Shown: positions 44,958-54,552, counted from the stretch's first letter. The stretch: DNA of 64,000 nucleotides from Rhodococcus globerulus NBRC 14531 (GCF_001894805.1 NZ_BCWX01000005.1:388626-452625), one strand, 5' to 3'. The notes: generated by a model from the letters alone, not told the origin. Program-made: numbers and translations.

Positions 44958-46553
44958 TCAGAATATGAGAACCGAAACAATGGTCATCAGCACGAGTCCT
45001 GAACAGACAGGGATGAAGCATTTACGGGCGAGATCGAGGACTGACACTCTGGCGAAACCTGCAACCGCGATAAGTGATGACCAGGCAACGAGAGTTCCCC
45101 CGCCAGACCAGATATTGCCCATCTGGCCGATTGCTGCGAGGGTTGCCGGATCCATTCCTACTGCCGGGCCGAGGGCTCCGGCCAATGACCCGGTAAGTGG
45201 CAGGCCGCTGAAGCCTGATCCTTCGAGTCCCGCGATCATTCCGATGATCAGGATCGCGAACGATGTGACAAACGGATTCTGCGGTAGATGGGACTGGCCT
45301 GCATTCACGAGATCGAAGAGTAGCGTCGGGCCTGCTGTATCGGCTGGTAGAGCAAGTATCTGGGCAGAGAAGTCGCCGTTCCCGATGAAAAAGAATCCTG
45401 CGATGGGAAGCACTATCCCCATCGCCTTGAAGGCGAAAACGAGACCGTCGATCAGATGCTCGGAGGTCGTCTCGAAGAATCCTTGCTTGTCATTAGTGGC
45501 CGCGGCCGCGAACAGAATGAGCGCGGCGATACCACCGACCATGGCCGCGGCGTCGCCACCCTTGAGGTCCGGGACGATGTCAGTGAATTTGCCGATGAGT
45601 AGGTACACAATGAATGCAAGGTAGGCGAGCGGCACCAGAACTGCGAATGTACGTGCGGCCCTGATGCTTTTGAATACGTGGTCGACGGTTGCCTTCATCG
45701 ACGAGTCATCGGTGTCGACGCGTTCGGCCACCGACACACCGACATTCGCTCCGGCCGTCACCAGAACTTTCGACCCGCCCGCCGCTCCGGTACCAGGCAG
45801 GGTTCCGCTCGGTACCGGAGTGCCGCCGGCGGAGTCGCCGTCAGCCTGGGTCGAGCGGCCGTTCTCGTGCTCGGCTCGCGATTCCCATTCCGTGAGAAGT
45901 TCGGGCGATGGTGCTCGCATATTGCGGCGCTGCGTCAGCCACGTGATGATCAATGCGGTGAGTCCCACGATCAGTGACATGACAAGAGCGCGGTCGGCAA
46001 CTACATCTGGATCGACACCGGCGGCAGTTGCGGACAGGCCAGGCGCAACCTTGATGATGTAATCGGCCGAGAGCGCCATTCCCTGCCCACAGATGGCGAT
46101 CGACATACCGACTGCCATAGGCGAGAGACCCGCGCGGATCGCGACCGGAATCAAGACCGCCCCGATGAGCGGAACCGCCGGTGTGGGCCAGAAGAACAGC
46201 GAGATCATGTACGTCACGGCGGCAAGAACGAGAAAACTACTTGTGCCACCGCGCATAACTTTCCGGAACGGCGCAACCATGAGTCGATCGGCGCCCATCT
46301 GACGCAACGCTCCGAGCATCGCAGTTACCAGAGCGATGATCAGGAAGATGTTGAACAGTTCTTTGGCGGCGACGAGACTTGCGTTGAAGATTGATGCGAG
46401 TCCAGTGACAAGGCTGTCGGAAAAGACGAATGCAGTCAGAAATGTACCCAGTACCGCCGGCACGACTATGTTCTTTCTGAGCATCATTGTGGCCAGGATG
46501 ACGAGTATGCCCGCGAGGTACACCCAGTGTGCGGCAGTTAGATTTACTTCCAC
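44958..46553 (-). CDS. Polytopic permease of the ion-transporter superfamily (DcuC/GntP/NhaC-like)
   Basis: The GTG at 46553 has AAGGGG upstream and gives 531 residues; an extension to 46631 lacks support. About 12 helices in two halves are separated by a long hydrophilic loop (about 225-300) rich in Gly, Ser and Asp. Paired hairpins such as FFWPTPAVPLIGAVLIPVAI and LEGSGFSGLPLTGSLAGALG fit the re-entrant design of the IT superfamily. Organic anion transport or sodium/proton exchange is possible; I cannot name a substrate. It diverges from an MFS gene. Confidence 0.75.
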   Translation of the reverse strand: MEVNLTAAHWVYLAGILVILATMMLRKNIVVPAVLGTFLTAFVFSDSLVTGLASIFNASLVAAKELFNIFLIIALVTAMLGALRQMGADRLMVAPFRKVMRGGTSSFLVLAAVTYMISLFFWPTPAVPLIGAVLIPVAIRAGLSPMAVGMSIAICGQGMALSADYIIKVAPGLSATAAGVDPDVVADRALVMSLIVGLTALIITWLTQRRNMRAPSPELLTEWESRAEHENGRSTQADGDSAGGTPVPSGTLPGTGAAGGSKVLVTAGANVGVSVAERVDTDDSSMKATVDHVFKSIRAARTFAVLVPLAYLAFIVYLLIGKFTDIVPDLKGGDAAAMVGGIAALILFAAAATNDKQGFFETTSEHLIDGLVFAFKAMGIVLPIAGFFFIGNGDFSAQILALPADTAGPTLLFDLVNAGQSHLPQNPFVTSFAILIIGMIAGLEGSGFSGLPLTGSLAGALGPAVGMDPATLAAIGQMGNIWSGGGTLVAWSSLIAVAGFARVSVLDLARKCFIPVCSGLVLMTIVSVLIF

Positions 46554-46840
46554 GTTGCGCCCCTTATGAGTTCGTGCCAAAGTCGCGATAACTGATTGAG
46601 TGATAGTGCGCGGGGCGGTTTCCAGGGTCAACGGCTAGTCTGCACACTCGAGTCCGATCCTAGATGTGCAGGATGTCCCATATTGCGCAAAACTGCGCGG
46701 CGATATGACCGTTGAGTTAAGAATTGTTGCGCGACTGCGCTTTTCGATGACATTCTGGTCATAAAATGTGGGTACCCTAACCTTAGCTGGGCACGTGGTT
46801 CCTCTGTGCCTTGCCTTCAAACCGCAATGGAACGGATAGC

Positions 46841-48223
46841 ATGATGAGTGCAACTACGGGCGTGACCGCATCGAGGATGAATGCGGGAGTTGACGGGGGC
46901 ACATCACCCGCACTTGCCGCACTGCTGGTGGGAACTTTCGTCGGGACGGTCAGCAACAACATCGTCAACGTCCCACTCACGGCCATACTCGACGATTTCG
47001 AAGCTCCATTGAGTAGTGGAATTTTTGTTGTCGTCGCATTCTTGTTGACCTTCGCAGCGGCGATGCCCCTGGCAGGCTGGATTGGTGATCGGTTCGGGCG
47101 CAGGCGGGTTTACTGCGCAGCGTTGATCGGCACTGCGATTTGCTCGCTGGGCGCGGCATTGGCACCGTCACTCCCGGTGCTGGTGATGTGGCGCTCGTTC
47201 GGAGGTGTTGCGGCGGCCGCGTTCGCGCCCGCCGTCATGGGTCTCATTGCCTGGCTGTTCGGCCCGGCGCGGCGGGCCAGAGCAGTCGGGGCTTGGGCTG
47301 CAGTCAACGGAATCGGGCAGGCCATGGGACCTTCACTGGGCGGTGTGGTGAGCGACTTGATGGGCTGGCGGTGGGTATTCGTTCCACTCATCCCAGCGGC
47401 GCTCATCGGCTACTTCGCCACCATGAAGTTCATTCCGCGTTACCCCGCGAAGAAGATGCAGCTGGACTGGGTGGGTGCGATCACGCTGACCAGTGGCGCC
47501 GGTTCCATCGTCCTCGGGATCAGTCTCGCTTCGCAAGGGAGCCGAAGTGCTTGGCTGAGTGGAATTCTCGTTGTTGCCGGAATCGCGCTGGTTTCTGTGT
47601 TCGTTGCCTGGTGCCTACGGGCGAAGGACCCGTTCGTTCCGATAGATCTGGTCCTCGAATCACGTTTCCTGCGAAGCGCACTCGCGGCTTTTGCTCAGAT
47701 GTTCGCGCTGGGAGCCACGTTGCTTGCGTTACCGCTCTACCTGACTTCAGGCGGCAGCTCCACGACCTCGGCTGGACTTGTTCTCTTTGTACTGCCGCTA
47801 TCGATGACCGTTTCAGCGCCGGTAGTCGGACGCTACGTGGACAGGCTCGGCGGCCGAATGACGATGCGCTGCGGTTTGTCGATCTTAATCGTCGGATTAT
47901 GCGTTCTTGCAACGATTCTTCAGCTCGACGTCCGGAACATGTGGTCCTTGAGCGCGGTGCTGATTGTTGTCGGAGTCGGAGTCGCGATGGTGCAAACGCC
48001 TGCTGCAGCAGGCTCGACCCGTTCACCTGCCGGCGCAGTAGGTACGGGGCTCGGTCTGTTCAATCTGATCCGTTTCGGCGGGTCTGCAGTGGGCGCCGCG
48101 TGGGTCGGAATCGCCGTTAACGTGGCAGACAGTCCGTTTGCCCTCCTATTCGGGATCACCTCGGCTGTTGTTGCCGTCGGGTTCGCGGCAACCTTTGTCG
48201 GCGAGGATCCAATCGCGGCGTGA
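46841..48223 (+). CDS. DHA2-like MFS transporter
   Basis: I used the ATG at 46841, one codon before another ATG; a TTG at 46811 is possible. The 460-residue protein has 13-14 hydrophobic helices and the loop 2-3 motif AGWIGDRFGRRRVYCAALIG. Its stop is two bases from that of the convergent PucR-type regulator gene. It could move the substrate or product of the diiron-oxygenase pathway beyond the regulator, but this is position only. A weak DtxR/IdeR-like box precedes it. Confidence 0.88.
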   Translation: MMSATTGVTASRMNAGVDGGTSPALAALLVGTFVGTVSNNIVNVPLTAILDDFEAPLSSGIFVVVAFLLTFAAAMPLAGWIGDRFGRRRVYCAALIGTAICSLGAALAPSLPVLVMWRSFGGVAAAAFAPAVMGLIAWLFGPARRARAVGAWAAVNGIGQAMGPSLGGVVSDLMGWRWVFVPLIPAALIGYFATMKFIPRYPAKKMQLDWVGAITLTSGAGSIVLGISLASQGSRSAWLSGILVVAGIALVSVFVAWCLRAKDPFVPIDLVLESRFLRSALAAFAQMFALGATLLALPLYLTSGGSSTTSAGLVLFVLPLSMTVSAPVVGRYVDRLGGRMTMRCGLSILIVGLCVLATILQLDVRNMWSLSAVLIVVGVGVAMVQTPAAAGSTRSPAGAVGTGLGLFNLIRFGGSAVGAAWVGIAVNVADSPFALLFGITSAVVAVGFAATFVGEDPIAA

Positions 48224-48225
48224 TT

Positions 48226-49923
48226 TCAGGTGTTCCGCGTCTCTCGGTCAACCCCCGCCCGCACCGTGGCCAAAAGATCCAACCTCAATGCCAACCAGAT
48301 CGTGAATTGATTTTCGGCTTGCTTGATATCGAGACCCATCGACCGAGAGATCCGATCAAGCTTGGAGATCATCGTATTTCGATGCAAGCCAAGTTTGCGG
48401 GCCGCAGCGTTGATGTTTCCGGCTTCGGCGAGATAAGCAAACAGGATTTTCTCGAAGTCCGGTGGTCCGCCGGGGCCTCGTAAGGGCCCAAGTATGTCGT
48501 CGATCAACCGACGGCTTTCGTCTGACTCGGCCGCAACTGCAAGCACCCCGAATCCGCGGAGATCTCGGTACGAGACCGAACCCGACAGTTCGAGTCGCGC
48601 TGCGATACCGAGTGCAATTCGAGCGTCACGGTAGCTTGCGGCGATATTCTTCGCTCCGTGCGATCGTCGGCCATGAGTCACCGGAATACGCTGTCCCAGA
48701 CGCATTTCCAGATCAAAGGACATGGCATTGGCATAGTCGTCGATCTCGTCCTGACTCTCGCTTCGCAGTGACCTGACGACAATGAGAAAATCGCCGATCA
48801 CGGTTACGTGGGAGGCGACATCCACCTGGGGCAGTACGCCTGCCGCGTACCGGGCGAGACGCACCATACTTGCGCCCGGATGCGGGCCCGTCCGGTCGAC
48901 CAATCCAGGTGCGACGAAGACGATGTAGTCGAGGTCGAGATCAATTTCGTGGAGTTCGGCGCGAGTTTTCAGGTCGAGGTCACTGGCGAAGTTTCCGTGG
49001 ACAAGGGCTTGAACGAAGTCGCCCTTGGCACGCTCTTCAGCTTCGTCGACGCTTCGCTGCCGTAGCATCTCGGCACCGATAATCGAGCCGGCTTGCTCCA
49101 CGACTACCTTGTACTGAGCGATGTCGTGCCGCCGTGGTTTTCCTGCGAGCGTAAGGACGACAACCCATCCCTCATGCCGACCGGCGAGATGCATGGCAGA
49201 GGCAACTGCTGTCACGGAAACTGAATTCGAATGCGCCGGAGGAAGCTCGAGAACATGCACTTCATGTGCGTGGAGAACTTCTTCTTCCGTCCTGCTCGGA
49301 AGGGCTGCCGTCAGGGACTGCACCAGCGCCGCAGTCGCTTCGCTGTCTTCGGCGGGTAGTCCGGACTGGACGATCAACCTTCCCCGGACGTCGAGGGCGA
49401 GGGCGGGGCGAGAGGTGAGAGAGCTTACTTCGCGAACGAGCATCGGTACGCCGGCGCCACGGTGAAGTAAGGCAGCAAGAGACTGATGAACCATCACCCC
49501 GTACCGCATCACATGAGCTTCCTGAGTGAGTGCGCGCTCGGCGAGGAGCTTGTTCAGCACGGTAAATCCAACGGGGAAAGCCAATTCCACCGCCGGTAGT
49601 GCCTTCGGCCAGACTGTGCTGGAAGGAGCCGTCCCGTCGACGATCACAGCACTGGCACCACGCGCGAGTAGCGATTTCAATGCCAGGGCGGCGCCCGAAA
49701 GAGCATCCGGACGGGTGTAGACAACGACGCCTACCAGCGAATCCGGCCTGCTCAACACCTCGTCCCACGGTAGGCACCACGTAACCGGGGAGTCCATCTG
49801 GTCGTAACCTGACAGCACGTGCGCCTTGTCGAAGATCGGTTCCTCGAGGAGACCCCGTAGCGATAATCGTTCGGCTTCGAATTGCTCCGAGTCCGTCATG
49901 TTCTCGGTCTGTCGATGGTTCAT
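48226..49923 (-). CDS. PucR/CdaR-family transcriptional regulator
   Basis: The 565-residue protein has an N-terminal PucR-type sensory domain (about 20-150), a central GGDEF-like/GAF-like region and a C-terminal PucR helix-turn-helix (AGNINAAARKLGLHRNTMIS, then KLDRISRSMGLD). GAGGAG lies nine bases before the ATG at 49923. It diverges from the GlcG-oxygenase cluster and is its likely regulator. Family members usually activate catabolic genes in response to a substrate. Direct repeats in the divergent region may be its binding sites. Confidence 0.9.
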   Translation of the reverse strand: MNHRQTENMTDSEQFEAERLSLRGLLEEPIFDKAHVLSGYDQMDSPVTWCLPWDEVLSRPDSLVGVVVYTRPDALSGAALALKSLLARGASAVIVDGTAPSSTVWPKALPAVELAFPVGFTVLNKLLAERALTQEAHVMRYGVMVHQSLAALLHRGAGVPMLVREVSSLTSRPALALDVRGRLIVQSGLPAEDSEATAALVQSLTAALPSRTEEEVLHAHEVHVLELPPAHSNSVSVTAVASAMHLAGRHEGWVVVLTLAGKPRRHDIAQYKVVVEQAGSIIGAEMLRQRSVDEAEERAKGDFVQALVHGNFASDLDLKTRAELHEIDLDLDYIVFVAPGLVDRTGPHPGASMVRLARYAAGVLPQVDVASHVTVIGDFLIVVRSLRSESQDEIDDYANAMSFDLEMRLGQRIPVTHGRRSHGAKNIAASYRDARIALGIAARLELSGSVSYRDLRGFGVLAVAAESDESRRLIDDILGPLRGPGGPPDFEKILFAYLAEAGNINAAARKLGLHRNTMISKLDRISRSMGLDIKQAENQFTIWLALRLDLLATVRAGVDRETRNT

Positions 49924-49950
49924 GACTGCGCTCCTCGCGGTGGATCAAGT

Positions 49951-49996
49951 GTGCAGTATGACCTACGGAACCAGCCCATGTCATGTGCAGTATGAC
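49951..49996. promoter_or_regulatory. Direct repeats in the pucR-glcG divergent promoter
   Basis: GTGCAGTATGAC occurs at 49951-49962 and again at 49985-49996, 34 bases apart (start to start), about three helical turns. This suggests two same-face sites for one regulator, presumably the PucR-type protein. Confidence 0.6.
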
Positions 49997-50020
49997 TATC
50001 ACAGTGCTGCTCGTCCGGGT

Positions 50021-50036
50021 TCTTTTGACCATCGTG
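50021..50036 (+). promoter_or_regulatory. Shared promoter element, copy 1 (before glcG-like gene)
   Basis: TCTTTTGACCATCGTG recurs with one change ahead of the diiron oxygenase gene. TTGACC inside it may be a -35 hexamer. It lies 76 bases before the glcG-like start. Confidence 0.55.
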
Positions 50037-50096
50037 CGGAGGGATCAGGGCTGGTAGAAATCCATCTATCAGCCCAACCAACACGACGGAGACGAT

Positions 50097-50543
50097 ATGC
50101 ACCAAGTTCACCGGATCACACTCGACGATGCTCTACCGCTGCTTGCCGCCGGACGTGCGAAGGCAGAAGAGATCGGCGTCAAGCAGACACTGTGTGTTGT
50201 CGACGACGGGGGCAATGTGCTTGCACTGCACAGGTTGCCAGGTGCACGTTTGACCGGAGTCGACATCTCGATCGCCAAAGCCTTCACCGCCGCAGGACAT
50301 GAGCGTGCAACGCACTTGTTCAACGAGGCCCCGGATGGTCCAGCCCTTCCCGGCAACGAAGCATTCGGCATCAGCCACATGCTCCCCGGTAAGTTCGCCG
50401 TATTCGTCGGCGGATTCCCCTTGCTGTACAACGGTCAGATTGTCGGGGGAGTGGGTATCAGCGGCGGAAATGGCAAGCAGGACAAAGCAGTAGGCGCCGC
50501 CATGCTTGCGGAGTTCGAGGCGCTCACGTCTGCCAACGTCTGA
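50097..50543 (+). CDS. GlcG/HbpS family (DUF336) protein
   Basis: The 148-residue protein has the family pattern: VVDDGGNVLALHRLPGARLT, SIAKAFTAA and LLYNGQIVGGVGISGGNGKQ. Members include haem-binding HbpS of Streptomyces and accessory proteins encoded in many catabolic operons. It has its own promoter element shared with the oxygenase gene 137 bases downstream. No signal peptide is present. A role in haem or cofactor handling is possible; the enzymatic function is unknown. Confidence 0.87.
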   Translation: MHQVHRITLDDALPLLAAGRAKAEEIGVKQTLCVVDDGGNVLALHRLPGARLTGVDISIAKAFTAAGHERATHLFNEAPDGPALPGNEAFGISHMLPGKFAVFVGGFPLLYNGQIVGGVGISGGNGKQDKAVGAAMLAEFEALTSANV

Positions 50544-50594
50544 CAAACTCGTTCGAAAAGTGCACAGTGCACTCGAAAGACGTTGATATTCGGA

Positions 50595-50610
50595 TCTTTT
50601 GACCATAGTG
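50595..50610 (+). promoter_or_regulatory. Shared promoter element, copy 2 (before the diiron oxygenase operon)
   Basis: TCTTTTGACCATAGTG differs from copy 1 at one of 16 positions and lies 85 bases before the oxygenase start. A near-palindrome (GTGCAC-A-GTGCAC) stands 23 bases upstream of it at 50560-50572. Confidence 0.55.
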
Positions 50611-50679
50611 AACCGCCGCAACGCCTATTACCGTCGGCAACGAATCATCTTCTAACATCAAGAAAGAACGAGGCAGATC

Positions 50680-51399
50680 ATGACCGAACTCTTGAACCGC
50701 GAAGATTTCCGCGCAGCTCTCGAAGGGGCGCTGGTTGGCCGCGAGGCCGCAAACGCTTCCTTCAGCAAGGCATGGGCAGATGGAAAGCTCGAGAAGCGCC
50801 ACTTCGCGCGCTGGGCCGAAAACCACTACCACTACGTCGGACCGTTCGCCGACTACCTCGCGAACATCTACTCGAATACTCCCGACACGTTCACCAATGC
50901 CAAGGACTTCACTCTCCAGAACATGTATGAGGAGGAACTGGCAGATATTCGCCATACCGATCTGTTGATCAAGTTCGGTGAGGCATGCGGCACCACTCGT
51001 GAGCAGATCGAGAATCCGTCCAATATGAGTGCCATAACTCGCGGACTACAGTCCTGGTGCTACGCCGTTTCCCAGCGTGAACACTTTGTTGTCGCGACGG
51101 CAGCGCTGGTTGTCGGGCTGGAATCACAGGTCCCGAGTATCTACAAGAAGCAGATAATTCCGCTTCGAGAAGTATACGGATTCACCGAGGACGAGATCGA
51201 ATTCTTCGAACTGCACATCACATCCGATGTCGTGCACGGTGAGCGCGGCTACCAGATCGTGCTCGACCACGCAGACACCCCGGACTTGCAGGCCCGCTGC
51301 TTGCAGCTGGTCAAGTGGGGTGCGGAAATGCGCTTCAGCTACACCAAGGGACTCTACGACACCTATGTGGCGTCTGACCTCGAACTCATCACTGCCTGA
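50680..51399 (+). CDS. Haem-oxygenase-like diiron oxidase (CADD/PqqC/TenA fold)
   Basis: The 239-residue helical protein has a full diiron ligand set: Glu85 and His92 (EEELADIRH), Glu148 (GLESQV), then His179, Asp183 and His186 in HITSDVVHGE. This spacing matches CADD of Chlamydia (Glu81, His88, Glu142, His174, Asp178, His181, numbering from memory). It separates the protein from cofactor-free PqqC and from TenA. Such enzymes activate oxygen for N-oxygenation, C-C or C-N cleavage. A Rieske ferredoxin and a reductase follow in the operon and probably supply electrons. The substrate is unknown. Confidence 0.85.
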   Translation: MTELLNREDFRAALEGALVGREAANASFSKAWADGKLEKRHFARWAENHYHYVGPFADYLANIYSNTPDTFTNAKDFTLQNMYEEELADIRHTDLLIKFGEACGTTREQIENPSNMSAITRGLQSWCYAVSQREHFVVATAALVVGLESQVPSIYKKQIIPLREVYGFTEDEIEFFELHITSDVVHGERGYQIVLDHADTPDLQARCLQLVKWGAEMRFSYTKGLYDTYVASDLELITA

Positions 51400-51486
51400 A
51401 GCTGATTGATTGCCCCGGCGGGTGGCGGAACGGTAACTCCGCCATCTGCCGAGTCGATCGAATTCTCGAGTTGTCGAAGGGAAGAC

Positions 51487-51837
51487 ATGGATACGAACTG
51501 GACCGCCGTCGCGGCCCTGCGCGACCTCGGAAGGCGCACCAAGTTGCGCGTCGAGGTGGGCGCGACCGCGATCGCACTCTTTCAAGCCAACGGGCGTATC
51601 TATGCGTTCCGTGACCTGTGCATACACGCCGATCGCTCCCTCACAAAGGGCACGATTCTGCATGGGCGGGTGATCTGCCCAGGACACCAATGGGCTTTCG
51701 ACCTCGAGTCCGGCTACGAAGAAGACCAAGACCTCTGCCAACCGACCTATCCCGTAACCGTCGCAGACGACGTCATCTACGTGGATTTGACACCGCGCAC
51801 CGTTGTGGCGTCCGAACGAGAACAGGCCTTGTCATGA
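51487..51837 (+). CDS. Rieske-type ferredoxin 1
   Basis: The 116-residue protein has the Rieske 2Fe-2S ligands Cys45, His47, Cys64 and His67 (LCIHADRSL ... VICPGHQWAFD). GAAGGGAAG precedes the ATG at 51487. Stand-alone Rieske ferredoxins of this size carry electrons from a flavoprotein reductase to an oxygenase. The stop overlaps the reductase gene as ATGA. The oxygenase should be the diiron enzyme immediately upstream. Confidence 0.9.
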   Translation: MDTNWTAVAALRDLGRRTKLRVEVGATAIALFQANGRIYAFRDLCIHADRSLTKGTILHGRVICPGHQWAFDLESGYEEDQDLCQPTYPVTVADDVIYVDLTPRTVVASEREQALS

Positions 51838-53075
51838 CCGCAACCCTCGACACCATCGTCTCCATCGGTGCGGGACAGACTGCCGCAGTTGCAGCACGTA
51901 CGCTGCGCCGCAGGGGATTTGACGGCCGTATCGTGTTGATCGGCGACGAGAACCATGCGCCGTATCAACGGCCACCTCTGTCAAAGGAATTTCTTGCCGG
52001 TACGGAGTCGCTCGACTCCCTCATGCTGCTGCCGCCGTCCTGGCGTGAAAAGAACCACGTGGAATTGTTGACCGGCACTGCGGCGAGTCGCATCGACACA
52101 GGCGCGGGCGTCGTCGAGTTGGCTGACGGCCGTACGATCGCGGCGGACGCGGTGCTCATCGCAACCGGTGGTCGGCCACGTACGATGGCCGTCACCGGAC
52201 CTGCCCCGGAACGCACGCACTATCTCCGCACTATCGACGATGCACAGCGCTTGTCGACCCACCTTCGTCCGGGAACGCACGTAGCGCTCATCGGCGGCGG
52301 GTTCGTGGGTCTCGAAATTGCCTCGACAGCAAGAAGTCTGGGGTGCGAGGTTACGGTCATCGAACGAGCGCCGATCCCGCTCGCTCATATCGTCGGCGCA
52401 GAAATGGGCGCCGTCTGCACCCGATTGCAGCGCGACAATGGAGTGCACGTCGTTACCGGCGTCGACGTCACGGCGGTCCACACCGAACAGTCGGAGGTTC
52501 GCATCTCGCTGAGTTCGGGTGAGATCGTGAGCGCCGATGTTGTTGTCATCGGAATCGGAATCGAACCGAATGTGGAGATCGCACGTGCATCGGGACTGGC
52601 CGTCGACAATGGAATAGTTGTTGACGTGCAAGGACGTACAGCAACGCCCAACGTTTTCGCAGCCGGGGATGTCGCTTCACGCTATTCCGACAGGGCGGGA
52701 CGCCATATGCGGGTCGAGCACTTCGACAACGCCAGCAGGCAGGGTGCAGCGACGGCAAACCTGATGCTGGGTCGCGAAGGTGTCAACGATGCACCGCACT
52801 GGTTCTGGTCCGACCAGTTCGGCGTCAATCTTCAATTCACCGGCCGCGCCCAACATACCGAGATCGTCACGAGAGGCAACGTGAACGACGGAGAGTTCAC
52901 AGCATTCTATCTCGATGACGGAATTGTGCGTGGGGCATTCGCGCTCGACCGCGGCGACGACATCGGGGCAGCGCGTGAGCTGATCGGCAAACAGTGTAGC
53001 GCAGACCGGTTGCGAGACATCGATATTGACCTTTTTGATCTGCTGGATGACGAAGAATTGGCGGCGAGCAACTGA
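51834..53075 (+). CDS. FAD-dependent NAD(P)H:ferredoxin reductase
   Basis: The 413-residue flavoprotein has two dinucleotide folds (VSIGAGQTAAVAARTLRRRG for FAD and ALIGGGFVGLEIASTARSLG for NAD(P)H), the PYQRPPLSKEFLAG segment typical of oxygenase-coupled reductases, and NVFAAGDVAS. It resembles the reductases of Rieske dioxygenases and P450 systems. It overlaps both neighbours (ferredoxin upstream, aldehyde dehydrogenase downstream), so the components should be made in step. Confidence 0.93.
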   Translation: MTATLDTIVSIGAGQTAAVAARTLRRRGFDGRIVLIGDENHAPYQRPPLSKEFLAGTESLDSLMLLPPSWREKNHVELLTGTAASRIDTGAGVVELADGRTIAADAVLIATGGRPRTMAVTGPAPERTHYLRTIDDAQRLSTHLRPGTHVALIGGGFVGLEIASTARSLGCEVTVIERAPIPLAHIVGAEMGAVCTRLQRDNGVHVVTGVDVTAVHTEQSEVRISLSSGEIVSADVVVIGIGIEPNVEIARASGLAVDNGIVVDVQGRTATPNVFAAGDVASRYSDRAGRHMRVEHFDNASRQGAATANLMLGREGVNDAPHWFWSDQFGVNLQFTGRAQHTEIVTRGNVNDGEFTAFYLDDGIVRGAFALDRGDDIGAARELIGKQCSADRLRDIDIDLFDLLDDEELAASN

Positions 53076-54514
53076 TGGGCCTGAACTATATCGACGGTAG
53101 ATGGGTCGCTGCACAGTCCGGCGCGACGTTCGAGCGTCGTAATCCGGCTGATCGATCCGACGTAATTGGCACATTCCCGGACTCCGGACACGATGACGTC
53201 GAAATTGCCGTCTCCGCATTGATCAAAGCAGCCCCGGCGTGGGCTGCGACCGCACCCGAACGTCGTGCAGAAATTCTGGAAGCTGCTGCGGCGAAACTTG
53301 AATCGAATGCGGCGGCTCTCGTCGACGAACTCGTTCGAGAAGAAGGCAAGACTCGCGCAGAAGCGACCATGGAAGTCGGGCGTACCCCGATGAACTTGCG
53401 CTTCTATGCGGCCGAGGCTGTTCGCACTACCGGAACCACATACCCGTCGCCGGGAGAAGGTCTCGTGTTCACCGTCCGTGAACCGGTCGGCGTTGTCGGG
53501 GCGATCACGCCGTGGAACTTCCCGCTGAACATACCGTCACGAAAGATCGGACCGGCACTTGCCGCCGGAAACGTGCTGCTACTCAAGCCATCCGAGTTGA
53601 CTCCCTTGATGGGGCAGCGTCTTGTCGAGGCACTACTTGCCGGTGGATTGCCTCCCGGGGTTATCGCGTTGGTACAAGGATCAGGAAAGGCAGGCGCAGC
53701 CGTGGTTGCAGACAGCCGCGTCGATGCCATCACCTTCACGGGGTCCACCCAGACCGGACGGGCGATCCACGCCGCCGTCGGTCCGGAACGCCGCAGTCAG
53801 CTCGAGATGGGCGGTAAGAATCCGGTTGTAGTGCTGGAAGGTGCCGATCTCGACAAGGCAGCCTCATTGATTGTGAAGGGCGCCTTCGGGTTATCTGGCC
53901 AAGCCTGCACCGGAACAAGCCGCGTTGTTGCGGTTGATGCCATCCATGATGACCTACTCAGCAGAGTTGTTGTACTGGCACAGAAGTTGGTCGTCGGGGC
54001 CGGCGGCGACGAGGGCGTCACGATGGGTGCGTTGGCAAGCGCAGGACAATACCGAAAGTTCTTGGACTATGTTCAGGTAGGTCTGGACGATGGAGCTGAA
54101 TTGATCTGCGGTGGAACGCCGCACGATGACAATGCTGATGGTTTCTTTGTTACCCCAACGGTTTTTTCTGGCGGAACACCCGAAATGCGCATCGTAACCG
54201 AAGAAGTATTCGGTCCACTATTGGTCTTCTTGCGCACCGAAAACTTCGACAGTGCAGTCGACCTCGCAAACAATACCGAATACGGCTTGAGCTCTTCGGT
54301 CGTAACCAACGACATTGCAACAGCGTTGGCTTTTGCCGCTCGGACGAAGACGGGACTGGTGAAGATCAATCAACCCACGACAGGCATGAGCATGAACGCG
54401 CCGTTCGGTGGATTCAAGGCGTCGAGCACGCAGACCAACAAAGAGCAGGCCGGCGAATCGATGATGGGTTTCTACCAGTGCGAGAAGACGATTTACCTGA
54501 GCGGGCTCGCATGA
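53075..54514 (+). CDS. NAD(P)-dependent aldehyde dehydrogenase
   Basis: The 479-residue protein has the aldehyde dehydrogenase landmarks: PWNFPLNIPSRKIGPALAAG, the general base in LEMGGKNP and the catalytic Cys278 in SGQACTGTSR. The segment VEALLAGGLPPGVIALVQGSG lies in the cofactor domain. The ATG shares one base with the reductase stop. In this operon it would oxidise an aldehyde or semialdehyde released by the oxygenase step. The subfamily is near succinate-semialdehyde/vanillin-type enzymes, not decided here. Confidence 0.93.
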   Translation: MGLNYIDGRWVAAQSGATFERRNPADRSDVIGTFPDSGHDDVEIAVSALIKAAPAWAATAPERRAEILEAAAAKLESNAAALVDELVREEGKTRAEATMEVGRTPMNLRFYAAEAVRTTGTTYPSPGEGLVFTVREPVGVVGAITPWNFPLNIPSRKIGPALAAGNVLLLKPSELTPLMGQRLVEALLAGGLPPGVIALVQGSGKAGAAVVADSRVDAITFTGSTQTGRAIHAAVGPERRSQLEMGGKNPVVVLEGADLDKAASLIVKGAFGLSGQACTGTSRVVAVDAIHDDLLSRVVVLAQKLVVGAGGDEGVTMGALASAGQYRKFLDYVQVGLDDGAELICGGTPHDDNADGFFVTPTVFSGGTPEMRIVTEEVFGPLLVFLRTENFDSAVDLANNTEYGLSSSVVTNDIATALAFAARTKTGLVKINQPTTGMSMNAPFGGFKASSTQTNKEQAGESMMGFYQCEKTIYLSGLA

Positions 54515-54552
54515 GCGCCGCCGACCACAGCACAATCGGAGAGGGGACCGTC

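Noticed and set aside
50680..51399. Assignment of the diiron protein as PqqC or TenA
   Set aside because: No other pqq or thiamin genes are nearby, and the six-residue metal ligand set fits the CADD-type diiron group, not the cofactor-free enzymes.
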